Assembly: GCA_050084515.1 (NCBI GenBank)
Contig: CM114272.1
Location: 1,178,001 to 1,242,000, forward strand
Direction of reading: 5' to 3'
DNA: 64,000 nucleotides
Origin: Blasia pusilla
Taxonomy: Eukaryota > Marchantiophyta > Marchantiopsida > Blasiales
Each line of letters begins with the position of its first letter. Position 1 is the stretch's first letter. The position numbers and the translations under genes were made by a program. Below, in pieces: positions 1 through 12,031 of the stretch. The notes beneath the pieces were generated by a model, which worked only from the letters and a program-made list of their open reading frames with translations, searched no databases and had not been told where the DNA came from.

Positions 1-347
1 TCATACTCATACTGGTGCAATTCATACGTTCGTCGCCCTTGAAGGCGTGGTTCTTCACAACATGCATCTGCGTCTGCCACTACATCCATCGCCTTGCTCA
101 ATGTATTTCTTCTGGTCTACCAACTACATGCACTGTTTGTTTTGTCTTGCTCACATGCATTTCTTCTTTTCTGTGGATAGATAGGCAGCGCGAAGAAGGT
201 TACTGCTCCTCTTTTGGGGGTTCAGTAGTGCAAATGTGGAAGACGGGATCGGTTACAATCTCCGAACGTGACAAATCCAGGAAGGCCAGTCCATCATTCT
301 ACACCGGTGAGGGTTCTATGGTGGTAGTCCTTAGAGGTCAGAGCAGA
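1..347. other. 3' flank of the nuclease gene, no gene seen
   Basis: This stretch lies beyond the stop codon of the minus-strand nuclease gene and probably holds its 3' UTR. The open frames here have no recognisable domains and overlap antisense to the last exon, so I treat them as chance ORFs. Confidence 0.5.
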
Positions 348-3300
348 TCACCGCACCAGAGTCTGCCCCGGATTGAGGGTGCCGGGCGAAGCTCTGGTGC
401 TGAAGACGGACCAGCGAAAGGCTTCGTATAGATTGCCGGAGCCAGTCAATCCCAGGGAACTTCGCAACGGAGTGGTGGAGGTCTCTTCCACGCCAATGTC
501 CGCCGAGAGCTCGCCTTTCGCAGGTCCATCCGAAGCCCGTAGCGTACCTTCGTACGTCAAAAACTGCACTACTTCGGGAGCGCCCCTGGTCGGTTCTCGA
601 ATTATCGCCAAACCATCTGAAGGACCATTCTGTAGCACCACCCTCGCTACAAAAATCTTGAATCCGCTTCCAACATCATCTCCTCGTGAAAAGATCGTGT
701 TGTCCGTAAGCGCTAGAACGCGGTACTCATCGCCGTTCCCTCCATTGTACAGCACAACTTTCAACGAAGCTGGATCAACGTTTGGCCCAACCACCACTTC
801 CACGAACTGCAAGAGAATCACTCATTAGACCTCTACGATTGCAGAACCCACAATCGCAGTCATCTTGCTTAGTCAATGTCGATCGCGAGCTGGGAATGGA
901 GATAGGGCCTTATATGTTCTCAGGTGATCAAAAGGAGTGGTCAAGGTTTGCAATTCTTGAAAATCCAGTGGGATGGAAGCCCATTACCTCGCCTTCATCA
1001 GTACCCACATTCTCGTAGTGAAGCTCGTTGATCCAGGCGATGTTGTTGGTCCCGGAGGGAGAAGGTTGGGGTGGTGGTACGGGAGTGTCAGGTGGCAGCA
1101 CAGGAGAATCTCCCCAAATCGCTGTGGCGTATTCGGGATGGTCCACAAAGGGATTGCGATTTCCTTGATAAAGGGAGCAGACTTTGGAGTTCCTTCGTCG
1201 CTCCATGTCGGAGGGAGGATCGGCCTCATTCCATCGCAGTAGATCGGAAAGAATTCCCATTCGTGCTCTCTCTGTGACAACGTCAACCGCCAGAAATGCA
1301 ACAGCCCATGAACGGTGGTTATCGAGTTATCAAGACATGGATTCATTCGAGCCTGCCGACGACAACGCAAAGCAGCAGAATTGCCTGGGGAATGCGCAGT
1401 CAATCACAGCAGATCTAACGCCAGATTCGACCCTAACAATATCAAATTTTGACATCATCCTTCGTAAGATCTTCCTTACTATCAAGCTACGAGTGAAAGG
1501 GATTCTACCAACGCTTGGTGAATCTGAAAGCGTAAGCTGTGGGGACCCAGATGGTTGGTCGATCCCATACCGTACAGCCATATACATCAATGCTCGTGCA
1601 ATGTCTCCCCTCATCTGATGGAGACACACAAACACCTAATGAGCTGCAATGCATAAGGTGTGAATTTACACATCTTCTCAATTGTGGCAGTGACATCGCA
1701 ACTCTATGTCTCGGCCCGGACAAAAGTTGACTCCCAAGAACCAGCAACCCAGTCCATGAGAAGCGAAGCCAGCCAGACCCATACCACGAAAGCCTCTGAT
1801 TGACACCTCCCACATTGACACTACCTACGATGGACTACAACCTTTGCAGGAGGCATCCAGAAGTCGACGTTGGTGCCAGTGTCAGGACCAGCCTCCTTGT
1901 TTGCTGGTATCAGACACTGCCGTGCCTCGGGCGTGGAACAATCACCGTAAGGCTTATTACCCCGTGAGGAATTCACTGGACAGCCACAGGGGAAAGAACG
2001 TTGTTAGGGGGAGCAGAAGCAAAAAGAGTAGTACTTGAGAGGAATGCCGAACGTGTAGCTGTACCGCATCAGTTTGTTCATCTAGTCTTTAGACTCACCC
2101 ACCATTCATATCCGAGGGACGCAGATTGTGTAGATCTGTGAAAGCTGGCCCCATTTCCAATCCAAATGAGCGTGGCCATAAGTGCTCTCCTGCAAAGCAA
2201 TACATCCAGGTTTCACCTATTTAGGGCACACATCTCACTACTTCTGTAACCTCAAGCACAAATCCCCACAAAGCACTGTCAGTTGTCCTTCATCAATCTC
2301 TGCCTTTATAGCCTGCCTTCTGTTTTCGTCTTTGTTACTGTCAGGAACCACTAGTTGTCAGGATCTATGTCTCAGTTTGAAAAAACTATGACGGACAGTG
2401 ACCAGAACACAAAAGGAGAGTTCAAAGAAAGGCAATAAGATAAGCCAGTTACGCAGCGTTCCGCATCATCTAATGGGGAGGCAGACACGGCCAGACAAGA
2501 ACAGGAACTAATAACAGAAAAGGAGAGTTCAAGTAAGGACACGAAGACAAGCTGATGCAGCACTCCTGCAGAGTTCTGTATCACCTAATGGGGTGGCGGA
2601 CACGGTGGAACAAGCACAAGGAGTAAAAAAATCTCAGCCCAAGCAAGGATCAAGAGCTAAAACGTTTCATCATCCCGTGCAGTTGGAGTCATCCAAAGTT
2701 ACAAGAGAGTGGCATCCTCTATGTATGTAGGGATATAAGGCATCAGACCGGTTATCATACACAACGAAAAAAATTGGTAAGAACAAAATTCCCACTGGCT
2801 GCATCAGCCTCCCATGGTGGTTATTTGTTATGGCTACCCAAAAACCCATGTAATGATTATGTGGATGAAGAACCATGCAGTTCCTAAACTGGCCAATCAT
2901 TATCTGAATTTGGTAAGTAATCGAGGATTCACAAGCTACCCTCTTTGCTTTACTTTGACATCACAACAAAGGTGTTTGCAGCATGGTTTGAGTAAGAAGG
3001 TTACGATTCCATCCATCGGTGGTGCCTTGCTGACTTTTAGCCATCTTCTTCAAACTGTAGATGTCGATCCTGCACCAATTAGCACGAAAAACTAAATGAA
3101 TTTGCCATTAAAAACCTCATTCACGTGCAAAACAAACCCCAAACTCACCATACAAAACCTAGGACAGAAGAAGCCCCTATACATTCTACCTCAGACCATG
3201 GATTGTGCCGTGCTGTAGCCAAGGGTCATAAACCTAGAACTCACATCACGACCCAACTAATAGAGTTCCGAAGCTAACGAACCTCAAAGCCTTGCGTTGT

Positions 3301-6300
3301 CCAATCTACAAATATGGTATTTTGGATTATGTAAGTATGCTAAGAAACGTCGTACATATCTCTTAACCGTAGCCCCAGACAGTCTGCTATCCTTGGTGAC
3401 TTCGTGCTCTTGTGAAGGGATGGTTTTTCTAACAACATTGTTCTTCCTTCTGAGAGTGGACAGAATGAAAGCGCAAGAAAGTTGACAAACAGCCATGACA
3501 AGAGAACAAGAGGATCTAAGGTTCTCACAAGGAGAATCCTGTAAAATATGAGAAATATCAGCACTACTAAAATAATCTCTCTTATCCTTGCACAGACCAT
3601 AACCTCTACAGCGAAGATCACCAGATGCTGAGATGTCGGATCCTTTTGCTTTATTCTAGTCCCGAGGCAGTGATCCTTAGCAATGCCAAGAGTATGATTG
3701 AGGTAGGCGATTCTAGCCTGTAGATCATTATGGGTTTAGAGAAGCAGTTTGTGGTACCAAGAAGACTATGAAACAGTGCAGTAACATGTACATCTCTGAC
3801 TTTTCAAATCCGCAGAGGAAACTGAGCTCCAGCAATGAAAGACACAAGTAAGATTCAGTGGGAAGAGTTATTCTAATCTGAGCTAAGGTGAGCAAGAAAA
3901 TGAGGACATAAGCGTAAGAAGGAACAACATAAATGACTAAACCGCATCCCAAAGGATGATGCTGCCAGGGTCGAAGATACCAGGCATTGAGCAAGTGAAA
4001 TTCCTCCAGTAAGGACCACATGCTTTTCAGTCTCAAGACTCAATGATCCACGAGAATCGGAAAGTTCATCATTCAAGCAGAGTGCCTAGACAGAAGGAGT
4101 CATTTATGAAAAGGCACTTTCTGCAGAGGATGATGTCATGCATTCATTGCAGCTGTCGCAGCCTAGGCCTAGGAGAGGCTCCAAACCTTGAGGCAGCCTA
4201 CTAGAATAAGATATAAAGATTGCTACCAACTCACCACAGGACCATTCTGTCATGAGGTTTCTGTGAAAAACCTTGCTTCACGTTTTGAAGCATAGTTGGA
4301 GTGGGTACTCTTTACACCCACTCACATTCTACTGACTGAATGTTTCCTACCAGAAGGCACATCAATCTAAACAGAAGATTTTTTACAGATTTGACAGCGA
4401 ACCAACTACTACCTACAAAATGGAGATGTCACTGGTTATCTATCACACCACCATTCAGACCAGGAACAGTGAGGGAGAGATGCGTACACACTGTTTGGAT
4501 CATCCTCCACTTCATCTAGGACTTTGAGAGCGTCCCACACCTGCCCAAACAAAGAGTCAAATCTCAGAATCCTCTTTTTCTATCTTCAAGAAGAGGATAG
4601 GTAGCAACAACCAGACTTCAGATAAAGTACAACTCCCAAAACTTACTCATTCACACTAAACATTAGGGTCACTGAGACTGATTGTAATTTGTAAAAGACT
4701 GATAGTTGGTATTTCACATGGAAGTAAACATGTGACAAACTTCATGAACTGGACACTACAACAGAATCTACTCCCCATTGCTATATTTGTGATGGTTGAA
4801 CCGGGAGCAGGATATCAGAAATTGCGAAAGTTGAATACTTGACTCCTGTACAAGTGCGAGGAAGAAACCTAAAATACAAGAGTTTGGGTTGGTGAATTAT
4901 TTATTCAAACGTGATTAAGTTAATCTATGCTTATGTCAGGGAAAACAACTTCCAGGAAGACTTGCAAATTTTTTAATCAACCTCACATTGACTGTGACGC
5001 TTTCAAGGCACTCTCTTGGAGCTATCTCTAGTGAACATTAATAGCTAACATTGTACCTGGACCTTCGGCTCCTCCTATGCTTCGAGTTTGTCAGTCCTCA
5101 ACAAGAGTGCTCAGGTATTTTCTTGTTTGGGACGAGGTGCCTCAAACACCAAGAGTAAAGCAAAGTAGTGGAGACAGAAGCTGTTCTTTTAGATTCATGC
5201 TGTCTTAGCCAAGGTCCATAGATCTTGGGTCTTAATGTAGGGCTAGGACCCAGGGAAACATGCTCCACTTTTGAGAGTACATAGTGTGACCTTTGGTGGA
5301 GACAAGAAAAAAAGGATGCAATGAGAGTAGATAACTCAAGGAGAAGTATATGTGATTGGAGAAAAGGAGTGGGTAGAGGAGGGTAGAAGAAGGGAAAATC
5401 AAAGAAAATTTGGAATGGCTTGTGACGAACAAAAATCTAAACATCCAAAGCTAACATGACGGCTAGCAGAGGACTGGCCAAGTCAGAATATTTTTGTAAA
5501 ACAAGCTCTTGCTCCAACAAAGTGAACAAGAAGGTTTACTATATTTGTAGGAAGGGAAGGAATGTCTCTTATGCTCAAGCTACTGAACTCAAAGATACAT
5601 TTTGCAGCCACCTTTTCTGTATGACTGAGACATTGAAAAGTTTCAAGCTACAAGTTGAAGGAAGGAAGCTTCACGTATTATGAAGTGGAAGGGAGAAGCC
5701 GAAGTCAATAAACCTGGTCAGATATTACTGGGCAGACACTCATGATGACATATGCAACCTACCTTTCCACCGTCATCCTGACCTTTACTTCTCAATCAGA
5801 CATGGAATATGAAAAGTGTTAGCTTGCCTGCAGCTCCAAGAAGTTTGCATGTACCATCACAATTCCACATCGATTAAAAAACTAGAAACTGCTCTTTATT
5901 CATTTCAGACTATGCCGACCATCAAGTTCTCCATCGCTTGATTCTCTGCCTCCTCAATGCTTACTAGGAGTCCATACTCCTTGTATCTGATAGTCTTTGC
6001 TCACTGTACGTTGTATCTAATGTTGCTGATAGTCTTTGCTCATTCCCCACTTGTCACAAGGTGCCTTCTTCCAAAGAGCAGCTTCAAGTTTCTTAAAATA
6101 TGTGGCATTGTAAGGACACTAGAAGGCTGCTTTCTCAGCTTTTGCCTAATTGTTTCTGTACACGTTACTAGCATCGCAATGAAATTCACTAACAGTACCT
6201 CCAGGAGGATTGGAAGAGAGTAGAGTAGAGTAGTTTTTAGTCCACGGGAAGCCGATCTGGCTTATGGGACCCCTTCCACATATGTGAAATTGACATTGCA

Positions 6301-7615
6301 TCCGACGGGCACCTTCACATCTAGATTTGGGGTTCTCACTAAGGAGATTTGGTTTTTGTTTTTGTTTTCCTTTGAGAAGGCCTGGAATTTCATCCAGATT
6401 TTTAACCCGGGAGTATAGTCAAGGCACACACATGTAAGGCACACAAGGCTTTATCTCTCTCGAACATGGACCATCCATGCCCTAGGTAGGGGACGCCACT
6501 GGCCTGGGGTTGAGACCGCCCCCCACTGTCCAAGGGGAGAGTTGAACCCCAGACCTCTTCAAGAGGACCTTATGTTTGTTCAGCTAACCTCTTGGTCATC
6601 TACCGCTTGATGTACATCAAGGGGTCTATCGGTAAGGTCCAGGTGCTTTTCAATATTCGATGATTTCAAAATACATCCATATGAGTGGCCTAAACTGCAA
6701 AGCCCGGCCAACTAATGGTAACAGGACCTACAACAAGACTTTCAAATTTTATTGACTTCCCTCCCATCTTGCTTTGATACTTGCAGCCATTATACTAATG
6801 TGTCCATGGTAATAAAAGACCAACTGATGTGGACCTGAGAACTGGACGCTCATGTTCATTCAAATGCCAGATCTTGAAATGGCCACAAAATCTAACCCCA
6901 GAAGATTTGTTTGAAAGTTTCCTAGAATTTCTTGAAGGGTGTCAGCTTAGACTTCCTGCTTAGGAAATTCAAAGCCTACCATACCCAAGAGAGTTAAAAT
7001 CCTTAAAGGATCCAATGCATGTGGTCAGATGACCTCGTTTAAGAGTAGATTAAGCAAAATCCTTGACCGTCATCCTTGATATGTTACTTGTGAGTTGATT
7101 TGTTAAAAACTTCACACCTTTACAGCGAAAGACCTTGCATGGAACTCAGAATGTCTGATGGAATGGAATGAGTGAGTTATCATGCTGTACACAGAAAAGG
7201 CATGCATTTACAGTGCAGAAGGTTTCCAACAGTTCTATGAGATAAGGATTGCCCCAGACAAGTGCTGACCAAAAGAAGAAAAGGAAAAAGAGGCGAGATT
7301 GTACTTTGTAGCATCGTTCCTAGAGGCAAATCATGAAAGACATAAGCAATGCGTGGATTGTTATCGACTGCACCTCGATGTAGCGAAAGACTTTATGACC
7401 TTTGACCAGGTCGTGCAAATTCGTCTTCAGACTTTCCCCATCCAATCCTTTCAGAGAGGCATAGGACGTCTCCGCATTACCACAATCAATGAGTGCAAGG
7501 TCCCCGGTCACGGGCATCGCTCCATAAGCTTGCGGTACGCAAAGTAGCAAACCTATGATACTGGAACATATCGATCCGAACCATCCCTTCAAATTTGATC
7601 GTGTAAGGTCGAGAT
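348..7615 (-). CDS. Secreted endonuclease I fused to a lamin-tail-like domain, eight exons
   Basis: Minus-strand gene spliced by eye. Exons in transcript order: 7615-7374, 4540-4488, 3069-3005, 2189-2103, 1975-1842, 1614-1509, 1271-988 and 806-348, with stop TGA at 348-350. All junctions are GT-AG and every phase joins. Exon 1 has a hydrophobic leader (IIGLLLCVPQAYG), suggesting secretion. The nuclease core follows: VWDALKVLDE, the catalytic motif WNREHLWPRSFG (His general base, flanking Arg/Glu), DLHNLRPSD, VNSSRGNKPYG with the metal-binding Asn, GDIARALMYMAVRYG, and the family hallmark ERRRN...YQGNRNPFVDHPE. After a Pro-rich linker comes a lamin-tail-like domain starting INELHYENVGTDEGE and ending SPGTLNPGQ. 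These motifs are typical of bacterial EndA/Vvn nucleases (ββα-metal fold), which cut DNA and RNA outside the cell. No ATG precedes the leader within exon 1, so the start is probably in an upstream exon. Family assignment is firm; the N-terminus is not. Confidence 0.85.
4541..7373 (-). other. Large first intron of the nuclease gene
   Basis: About 2.8 kb between the exons ending at 7374 (GAG, then donor GTGCAG) and starting at 4540 (acceptor TTTGTTTGGGCAG). It contains a dispersed repeat near 6.24-6.60 kb and no conserved coding sequence. The short open frames inside it have no recognisable homology. Confidence 0.6.
6238..6600. repeat. Dispersed repeat, copy A
   Basis: Shares two blocks with 34898-35052. 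One begins TAGTCCACGGGAAGCCGA and runs into a GGGACCCCTTCCACATATGTG block. The other begins CCTAGGTAGGGGA and includes CCACTGTCCAAGGGGAGAGT. Copy A has about 190 extra bases between the blocks (around 6290-6480). The element type is unknown; it lies in the large intron of the nuclease gene. Confidence 0.7.
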
Positions 7616-7836
7616 CTGTATAACAAACGTCCACACGAAGTTAAAATTGCTGGGTGGACTCCATCCGCTGCACTAGCACAGTTGAAAGACAACTATTTCA
7701 TTCCCAACTCCACAACATACAGAAAAGGCCTCATGAGTTCCAGTGTAAGTGACCTGAAATGATCCGTACTTCTTCAGTCGCCTGACAAAGACTCGGAAAC
7801 AAAGACAACGCAGACCGAATATTAAATGAATATCAC

Positions 7837-7849
7837 CGACGTCTTTCAT
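7837..7849 (-). other. Candidate first coding exon of the nuclease gene
   Basis: ATG at 7849-7847 followed by four codons and one base, then a GTGATA donor. Joining it to the CAG acceptor before 7615 keeps the frame and gives the leader a start (MKDVDLDLTRSN...). The full protein would then be 480 aa. The exon is tiny and other upstream ATGs are possible; only transcript data can decide. Confidence 0.3.
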
Positions 7850-8349
7850 ATGTGGCCATACCTTCAGGACGCCACTGCTCATGACCAATGGAAGCCGTGG
7901 GGAAGACAAATTCTGGACAGTTACTAGATCTGCTGTATTTCTCTCCATCACCAACTCGAACTTCCAAAACCTTTTCCTCAGCAATTCGATTCGGAGTCCG
8001 GAAAAACCCTGTCGATTTATGACTCTGGGAGCGAGAGCCGCACCAAACTCTTGTTCTAGCACTTGATATCTCAGGACCGGAATGTGCATCCCTCAAGCTT
8101 GAGCCTAATCCTATTTGTTTGGCGCCATAAAACGGAATGTGCCCCAAGGGAAGGCAAACTCTCCGCACCATGTCACAGGAGTTGTTGGCATTGATTCCAA
8201 CATTCGCAGTAAGAGATTTTTCTACTGCCACTGGGCAGTGAAATGTCGCCATCGCGCCCCGTTTCAGCTCAGACCTGGAATTCCTTCGACCAGACTCGTG
8301 GAATCCAAGCGGAAATTTAGCACAAACACCTAGCCCCAGTATCATTCTC

Positions 8350-9670
8350 TGATATGCAGCCTAAAGCCTCCAAACGGTTCACCCCGATTACGCTCTAGCT
8401 CTCGCTCAAGCACCAACAGCGCTGAACGACGGAACAAATGCCGAACACAGCTAACAATTCCCCGAGGTCTATTTTCCAATCGGTCGCGCGAGAGAAGAGA
8501 GCGAACATCAATTCCGCGTTCACTACGATACGCACTCCGCGATGTTGGCTCCAATTCCCAACAATGAGCCCCACTCGCCACGTCCGCAACTCTAGGCGGT
8601 AAGAAAATAACCATCCCACCATCCTCAAGCCTGCTCTCGCACGCAATTGAGGAGTCTGTCATCCGTACGTTGAGGATACCATCACATAACATGCTCTGTC
8701 CCCGAATCGCCTCAGACCCCAATCTTCACAACCCTGGTTGTCGTCCAATTAACGAAAGCACTAAACATCCGCTTTGAGGCGGACAAAGTGGACAAAGTTA
8801 GCACTGCGGATTGCGTCGCTCTCAAGCTCCGCAGCAGCAGTGAGCACGAGATAAACGCGTCTTTATCCCTAAAAAAGCACGGCATTCGATGCCTATCAAG
8901 CTTGCATTGCAGTTATTGTAACGCAAGTCACCGATCTGACATCAAGCCCCAGACACTAGCGGAGCAAATCAGATCACAATTATCATCATCATCGTCATCC
9001 TCCGCGCAAGAGCGTTCGTAACCTGGTTCACGACAACCCGAACTCTCCGGAGTCCAGCCCAGCCCAGGCCGCCGTCGTCGTCGGTCAACACCACGAACGG
9101 AGACACACTAACTACGGTTCCTCTCCGTCCGCTGCCCGACGCGGTAAGCTACACCCGGGCAGAACCGGCTCACGCGTACAGTCCACGTTGGGTAGCGCGG
9201 GTTCGTCGAGCAGCACCCGCGAGCACCGACGGAGAGAGATCCTCCGGATTCGCCGTCGGCAGTCCCGCTCCGTCCGTCCGTCGTCCGTTCAAGGCCTCCC
9301 CGAACTCCACAGAGCCAGAGCAAGAGCGGACTTCGGCCTCTGTCCATCTCTCTCTCCCTCTCTCCCTCTCTCCCTCTCTGTCTGTCTGTCTGTCTGCCTG
9401 CACTGCGCTGCGCTCTCGCGATTTGGGTTGGGCTGTGTCTGATGAGCGAGAGAGCGAGGAGTGAGTGCTTCCTTGGAGGAGAGGGGAGGAACTGGGTCGG
9501 GCGTGCGTGCGTGCGGGCGTGCGTTGCGTAATTAAGCTCTTGCTCGTGGTTCTGAGGGGAATGGCGGGGGATTTCGCGAAGAACGCGTTTGACGTTGGGG
9601 TGGAGATGGTGAGGTAGGGAGGGAAGGAGGGGGAGGAGGGAGGAAGGGAGGGGGAAGGGAGGTGACGGAG
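8350..9670. promoter_or_regulatory. Intergenic region of a divergent gene pair
   Basis: The minus-strand nuclease gene and the plus-strand zinc-finger gene point away from each other across this GC-rich region. It should hold both promoters and the long 5' UTR of the plus-strand gene, including the pyrimidine-rich run near 9340-9395. No clear TATA box or ribosome-entry feature was identified. Open frames in it look like composition artefacts. The assignment rests on gene layout, not on recognised sites. Confidence 0.4.
9340..9398. repeat. CT-rich simple repeat in the 5' UTR
   Basis: Runs of TCTCTCCC followed by four to five TCTG units, about 0.3 kb upstream of the ATG at 9671. CT-rich tracts are common in plant 5' UTRs. 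On the opposite strand they give a spurious Arg/Glu-rich frame. Confidence 0.8.
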
Positions 9671-12031
9671 ATGGCGGAGAGTGAGGGGACGGGAGGAGGG
9701 GTGGGCGAGGGGGCAGAGGGAGGAGGAGGAGGAGGAGGAGGAGTGGGAGTAGGGGGAGGGGGAGGGGCAGCGCGAGCGATGATGGGAGGGTCATTGCCTC
9801 CGAGGAAGAGGTTGCTGGCAGATTTGAAGCAGAATGGATGGCTGGCGGCATCTAGCGGAGCGCAGCCGTCACCCGGAAGCGCGATGGTAGGGTTGATGAG
9901 TTCGGAGGGAGGAGGAAGAGGAGCGATGGCGGAAGGTGGTGGCGGTAGGGGAGAGGGGGGAATGGGAGGCGGAGAGGCGAAGGAGGGGTGTATGAGTTGC
10001 GGGGTTCTGGAGAGCAGCGCGTGGAGGAGAGTGAAGCGGAATGGGGTAGTGCAGCGGCTGTGCAATTCTTGCGCACTCATGTTCAATAAGAATATGAACT
10101 GCCCGCACTGCCTGGCGGTGTACCCCGATGTGAAGGACCCTAGTGTTTGGCTTCAGTGCTGCAGATGCCAGCGGTCCGTGCACGTGGAATGCGAGAAGAA
10201 AAGTACTGGTTCGACGCAATTTGATTCTGCTTCTTATGTGTGCCCCGACTGTGTTCTGGTGAAGAAGCACAAGGAGCTCGCCAATGGGGTCGTCGGGGGA
10301 ACTAGGGTTAAGGGCTGTGGAGGTAGGGTTGGCGTGAATTGTAGTGTAGATGCAGGGAACTGTGCTTCTTCCGCTGCGGCCGAATGCTCCAGCCCTTCCA
10401 GCAAGAAACCCCGAGTCTCTCGAGAGCCTCGCAGCAAGGCCGGTGATTCTGAGATTGGAGATGTGGGCAAGGCTGAGCGAATTTGCTCCGACGCCAAAGC
10501 AGGGTTGGGTCGGAAGGGCGTGTCGTCACAGGAAGCTGCGGCCGCGGCTGCTGCTGCAACGGCAGCTATGGCCTCCAGAGCAGCGGCTGCAGCCAAGGCC
10601 ACTGCTGCTGCGAAGGCTGCCGCTGCGGTGAAAGCAGCGGCTGTTGCCAAAGCAGCTTTGGATGCTGCCGCTTATGCCGCCCGCGCGGAGGCTCAAGCTC
10701 GTGCCGAGCTGCGCAGAAATTCTGGCTCTTCAGAAACTACAATCTCGAAACACGATGCGCATAGGAGAGACAAGAACGAGAAGCCGGAGGTCAAGTTAGA
10801 AGGAGAGGTGATTCAAGATGGTCTTCCGTCGAATATCGATGATGAGGAATTGGCTCGTCAACTGCATCGTGCCATCAATAGCTCTCCCAGAATCTCACGC
10901 AGTTTGACCCCTCTTCGTAGAAAACCTGTGGTTCCAGCAGGAGCACAGCCGGGAACCGTTGCCAGTGCTGCCGATTCTGTTAGGGCTTGGCCACGCACAG
11001 CCGGGTTGTCTCCTCCATCCGAGAACCGGCCTCAGGCTGCCAATAAGCAGCAACAGACCAGGCCTCGCTCTGTCATTCCTCACAAGGAAGTCAAGCGCCT
11101 CGACCCTAGGGTTGTGAAAAGCACCGACGCGGATAGTTTCAGTGCGCATGTTTTGAAGTCCGAGCCCGTGGATTCGACCGCAGTGCCTCTTGCCCATGCA
11201 CCCCAGGATTTTACAGGCGCCCAATTACATGATTGCATGCTCGGAGGAGGCCCAGACGTTTACTCTGGCAGTGATGGCAACCACAGGCTTTCTGACGCCG
11301 AAGTTTCTCAAGCAGCTGCCATGCTCGATGAGGTGCTAATGTCTGAGGAAGCAGAAGCAGCAGAGGCAGCAGCCGAGGGAGCTAGGTTGGGAGACGTGGG
11401 GGGTGAACTTTACCAAGAAACCTACAGCGTGACCGCATCGTTGACTGCCGAAGGGGTTGTTTCAAGGGTGAAGGCGCGGGAGCTCGACACGAACTGCTCC
11501 GACTGGCAGATGAATGAGAACGATGGCACATCGAATGCCCAAGAAGGCCTTGAAGTAGCCGACGTGCAGCGTGATGGTTATGCCGCTCTGTCGTCTGATG
11601 TGCCCGGTCTACCCCAAGCGATCGGTGGCGAAGTGGAGAATGTAGAGGTTCCAGACGCGTCGGCGGGCGGTGATGCAGTTCTCATGGAAGAAGGGCAGTG
11701 GTCTATCGACGATGGTGGCAATTGCACGCAAAACCCGGTGGCCGCCCAAGAAAACTTCGGCGGAGAAATGCAGCAGCAGCAACCCACTCGTCCGAGTGAA
11801 GAGAGTCCCAGCAAAGAAGGCAATGGAACTTCGGAGTTGGAAGGTTCGCCTTCACAGGTGTCAGCTACGAAGAATCAGTCCTGGCATCATCAAGGCATTT
11901 TGAAGGGAATGCCCCCCGTGGGAGGGCAGAGTTTTGCAAGCGGGGTACACATGTCTCCGTTTCCCTCGGCGGCTCCTCTCCCCATTCGAACTCCTGCTGT
12001 TGGCAGCGGACGGACAACGAGGCATTCTTGA
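9671..12031 (+). CDS. GATA-like/PHD-like zinc-finger protein with an alanine-rich region
   Basis: Uninterrupted 786-codon ORF. The first in-frame ATG is at 9671; the upstream GTG at 9662 is not a credible start. The N-terminus is Gly-rich. Residues 107-134 form a CX2C-X20-CX2C finger (CMSCG...WRRVKRNG...LCNSC) resembling a plant GATA finger. Directly after it, residues 144-194 give C144, C147, C163/164, C166, H171, C174, C191 and C194, a PHD-like C4HC3 pattern. A long Ala/Lys-rich stretch near residues 287-350 should be helical. The C-terminal half is acidic and Ser/Pro-rich without known domains. A nuclear chromatin or transcription role is plausible by domain content only. I recall similar single-copy plant RING/FYVE/PHD-type proteins but cannot name an orthologue. 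Length, codon use and two intact fingers argue that it is real. Confidence 0.9.
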   Translation: MAESEGTGGGVGEGAEGGGGGGGGVGVGGGGGAARAMMGGSLPPRKRLLADLKQNGWLAASSGAQPSPGSAMVGLMSSEGGGRGAMAEGGGGRGEGGMGGGEAKEGCMSCGVLESSAWRRVKRNGVVQRLCNSCALMFNKNMNCPHCLAVYPDVKDPSVWLQCCRCQRSVHVECEKKSTGSTQFDSASYVCPDCVLVKKHKELANGVVGGTRVKGCGGRVGVNCSVDAGNCASSAAAECSSPSSKKPRVSREPRSKAGDSEIGDVGKAERICSDAKAGLGRKGVSSQEAAAAAAAATAAMASRAAAAAKATAAAKAAAAVKAAAVAKAALDAAAYAARAEAQARAELRRNSGSSETTISKHDAHRRDKNEKPEVKLEGEVIQDGLPSNIDDEELARQLHRAINSSPRISRSLTPLRRKPVVPAGAQPGTVASAADSVRAWPRTAGLSPPSENRPQAANKQQQTRPRSVIPHKEVKRLDPRVVKSTDADSFSAHVLKSEPVDSTAVPLAHAPQDFTGAQLHDCMLGGGPDVYSGSDGNHRLSDAEVSQAAAMLDEVLMSEEAEAAEAAAEGARLGDVGGELYQETYSVTASLTAEGVVSRVKARELDTNCSDWQMNENDGTSNAQEGLEVADVQRDGYAALSSDVPGLPQAIGGEVENVEVPDASAGGDAVLMEEGQWSIDDGGNCTQNPVAAQENFGGEMQQQQPTRPSEESPSKEGNGTSELEGSPSQVSATKNQSWHHQGILKGMPPVGGQSFASGVHMSPFPSAAPLPIRTPAVGSGRTTRHS

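Noticed and set aside
373-828. 151-codon plus-strand ORF
   Set aside because: It is the antisense shadow of the last exon of the nuclease gene, whose minus-strand frame carries the lamin-tail motifs.
9108-10086. Minus-strand Pro/Ser-rich ORFs of 184-247 codons
   Set aside because: Antisense to the Gly-rich N-terminus and CT-rich 5' UTR of the zinc-finger gene; low-complexity artefacts.
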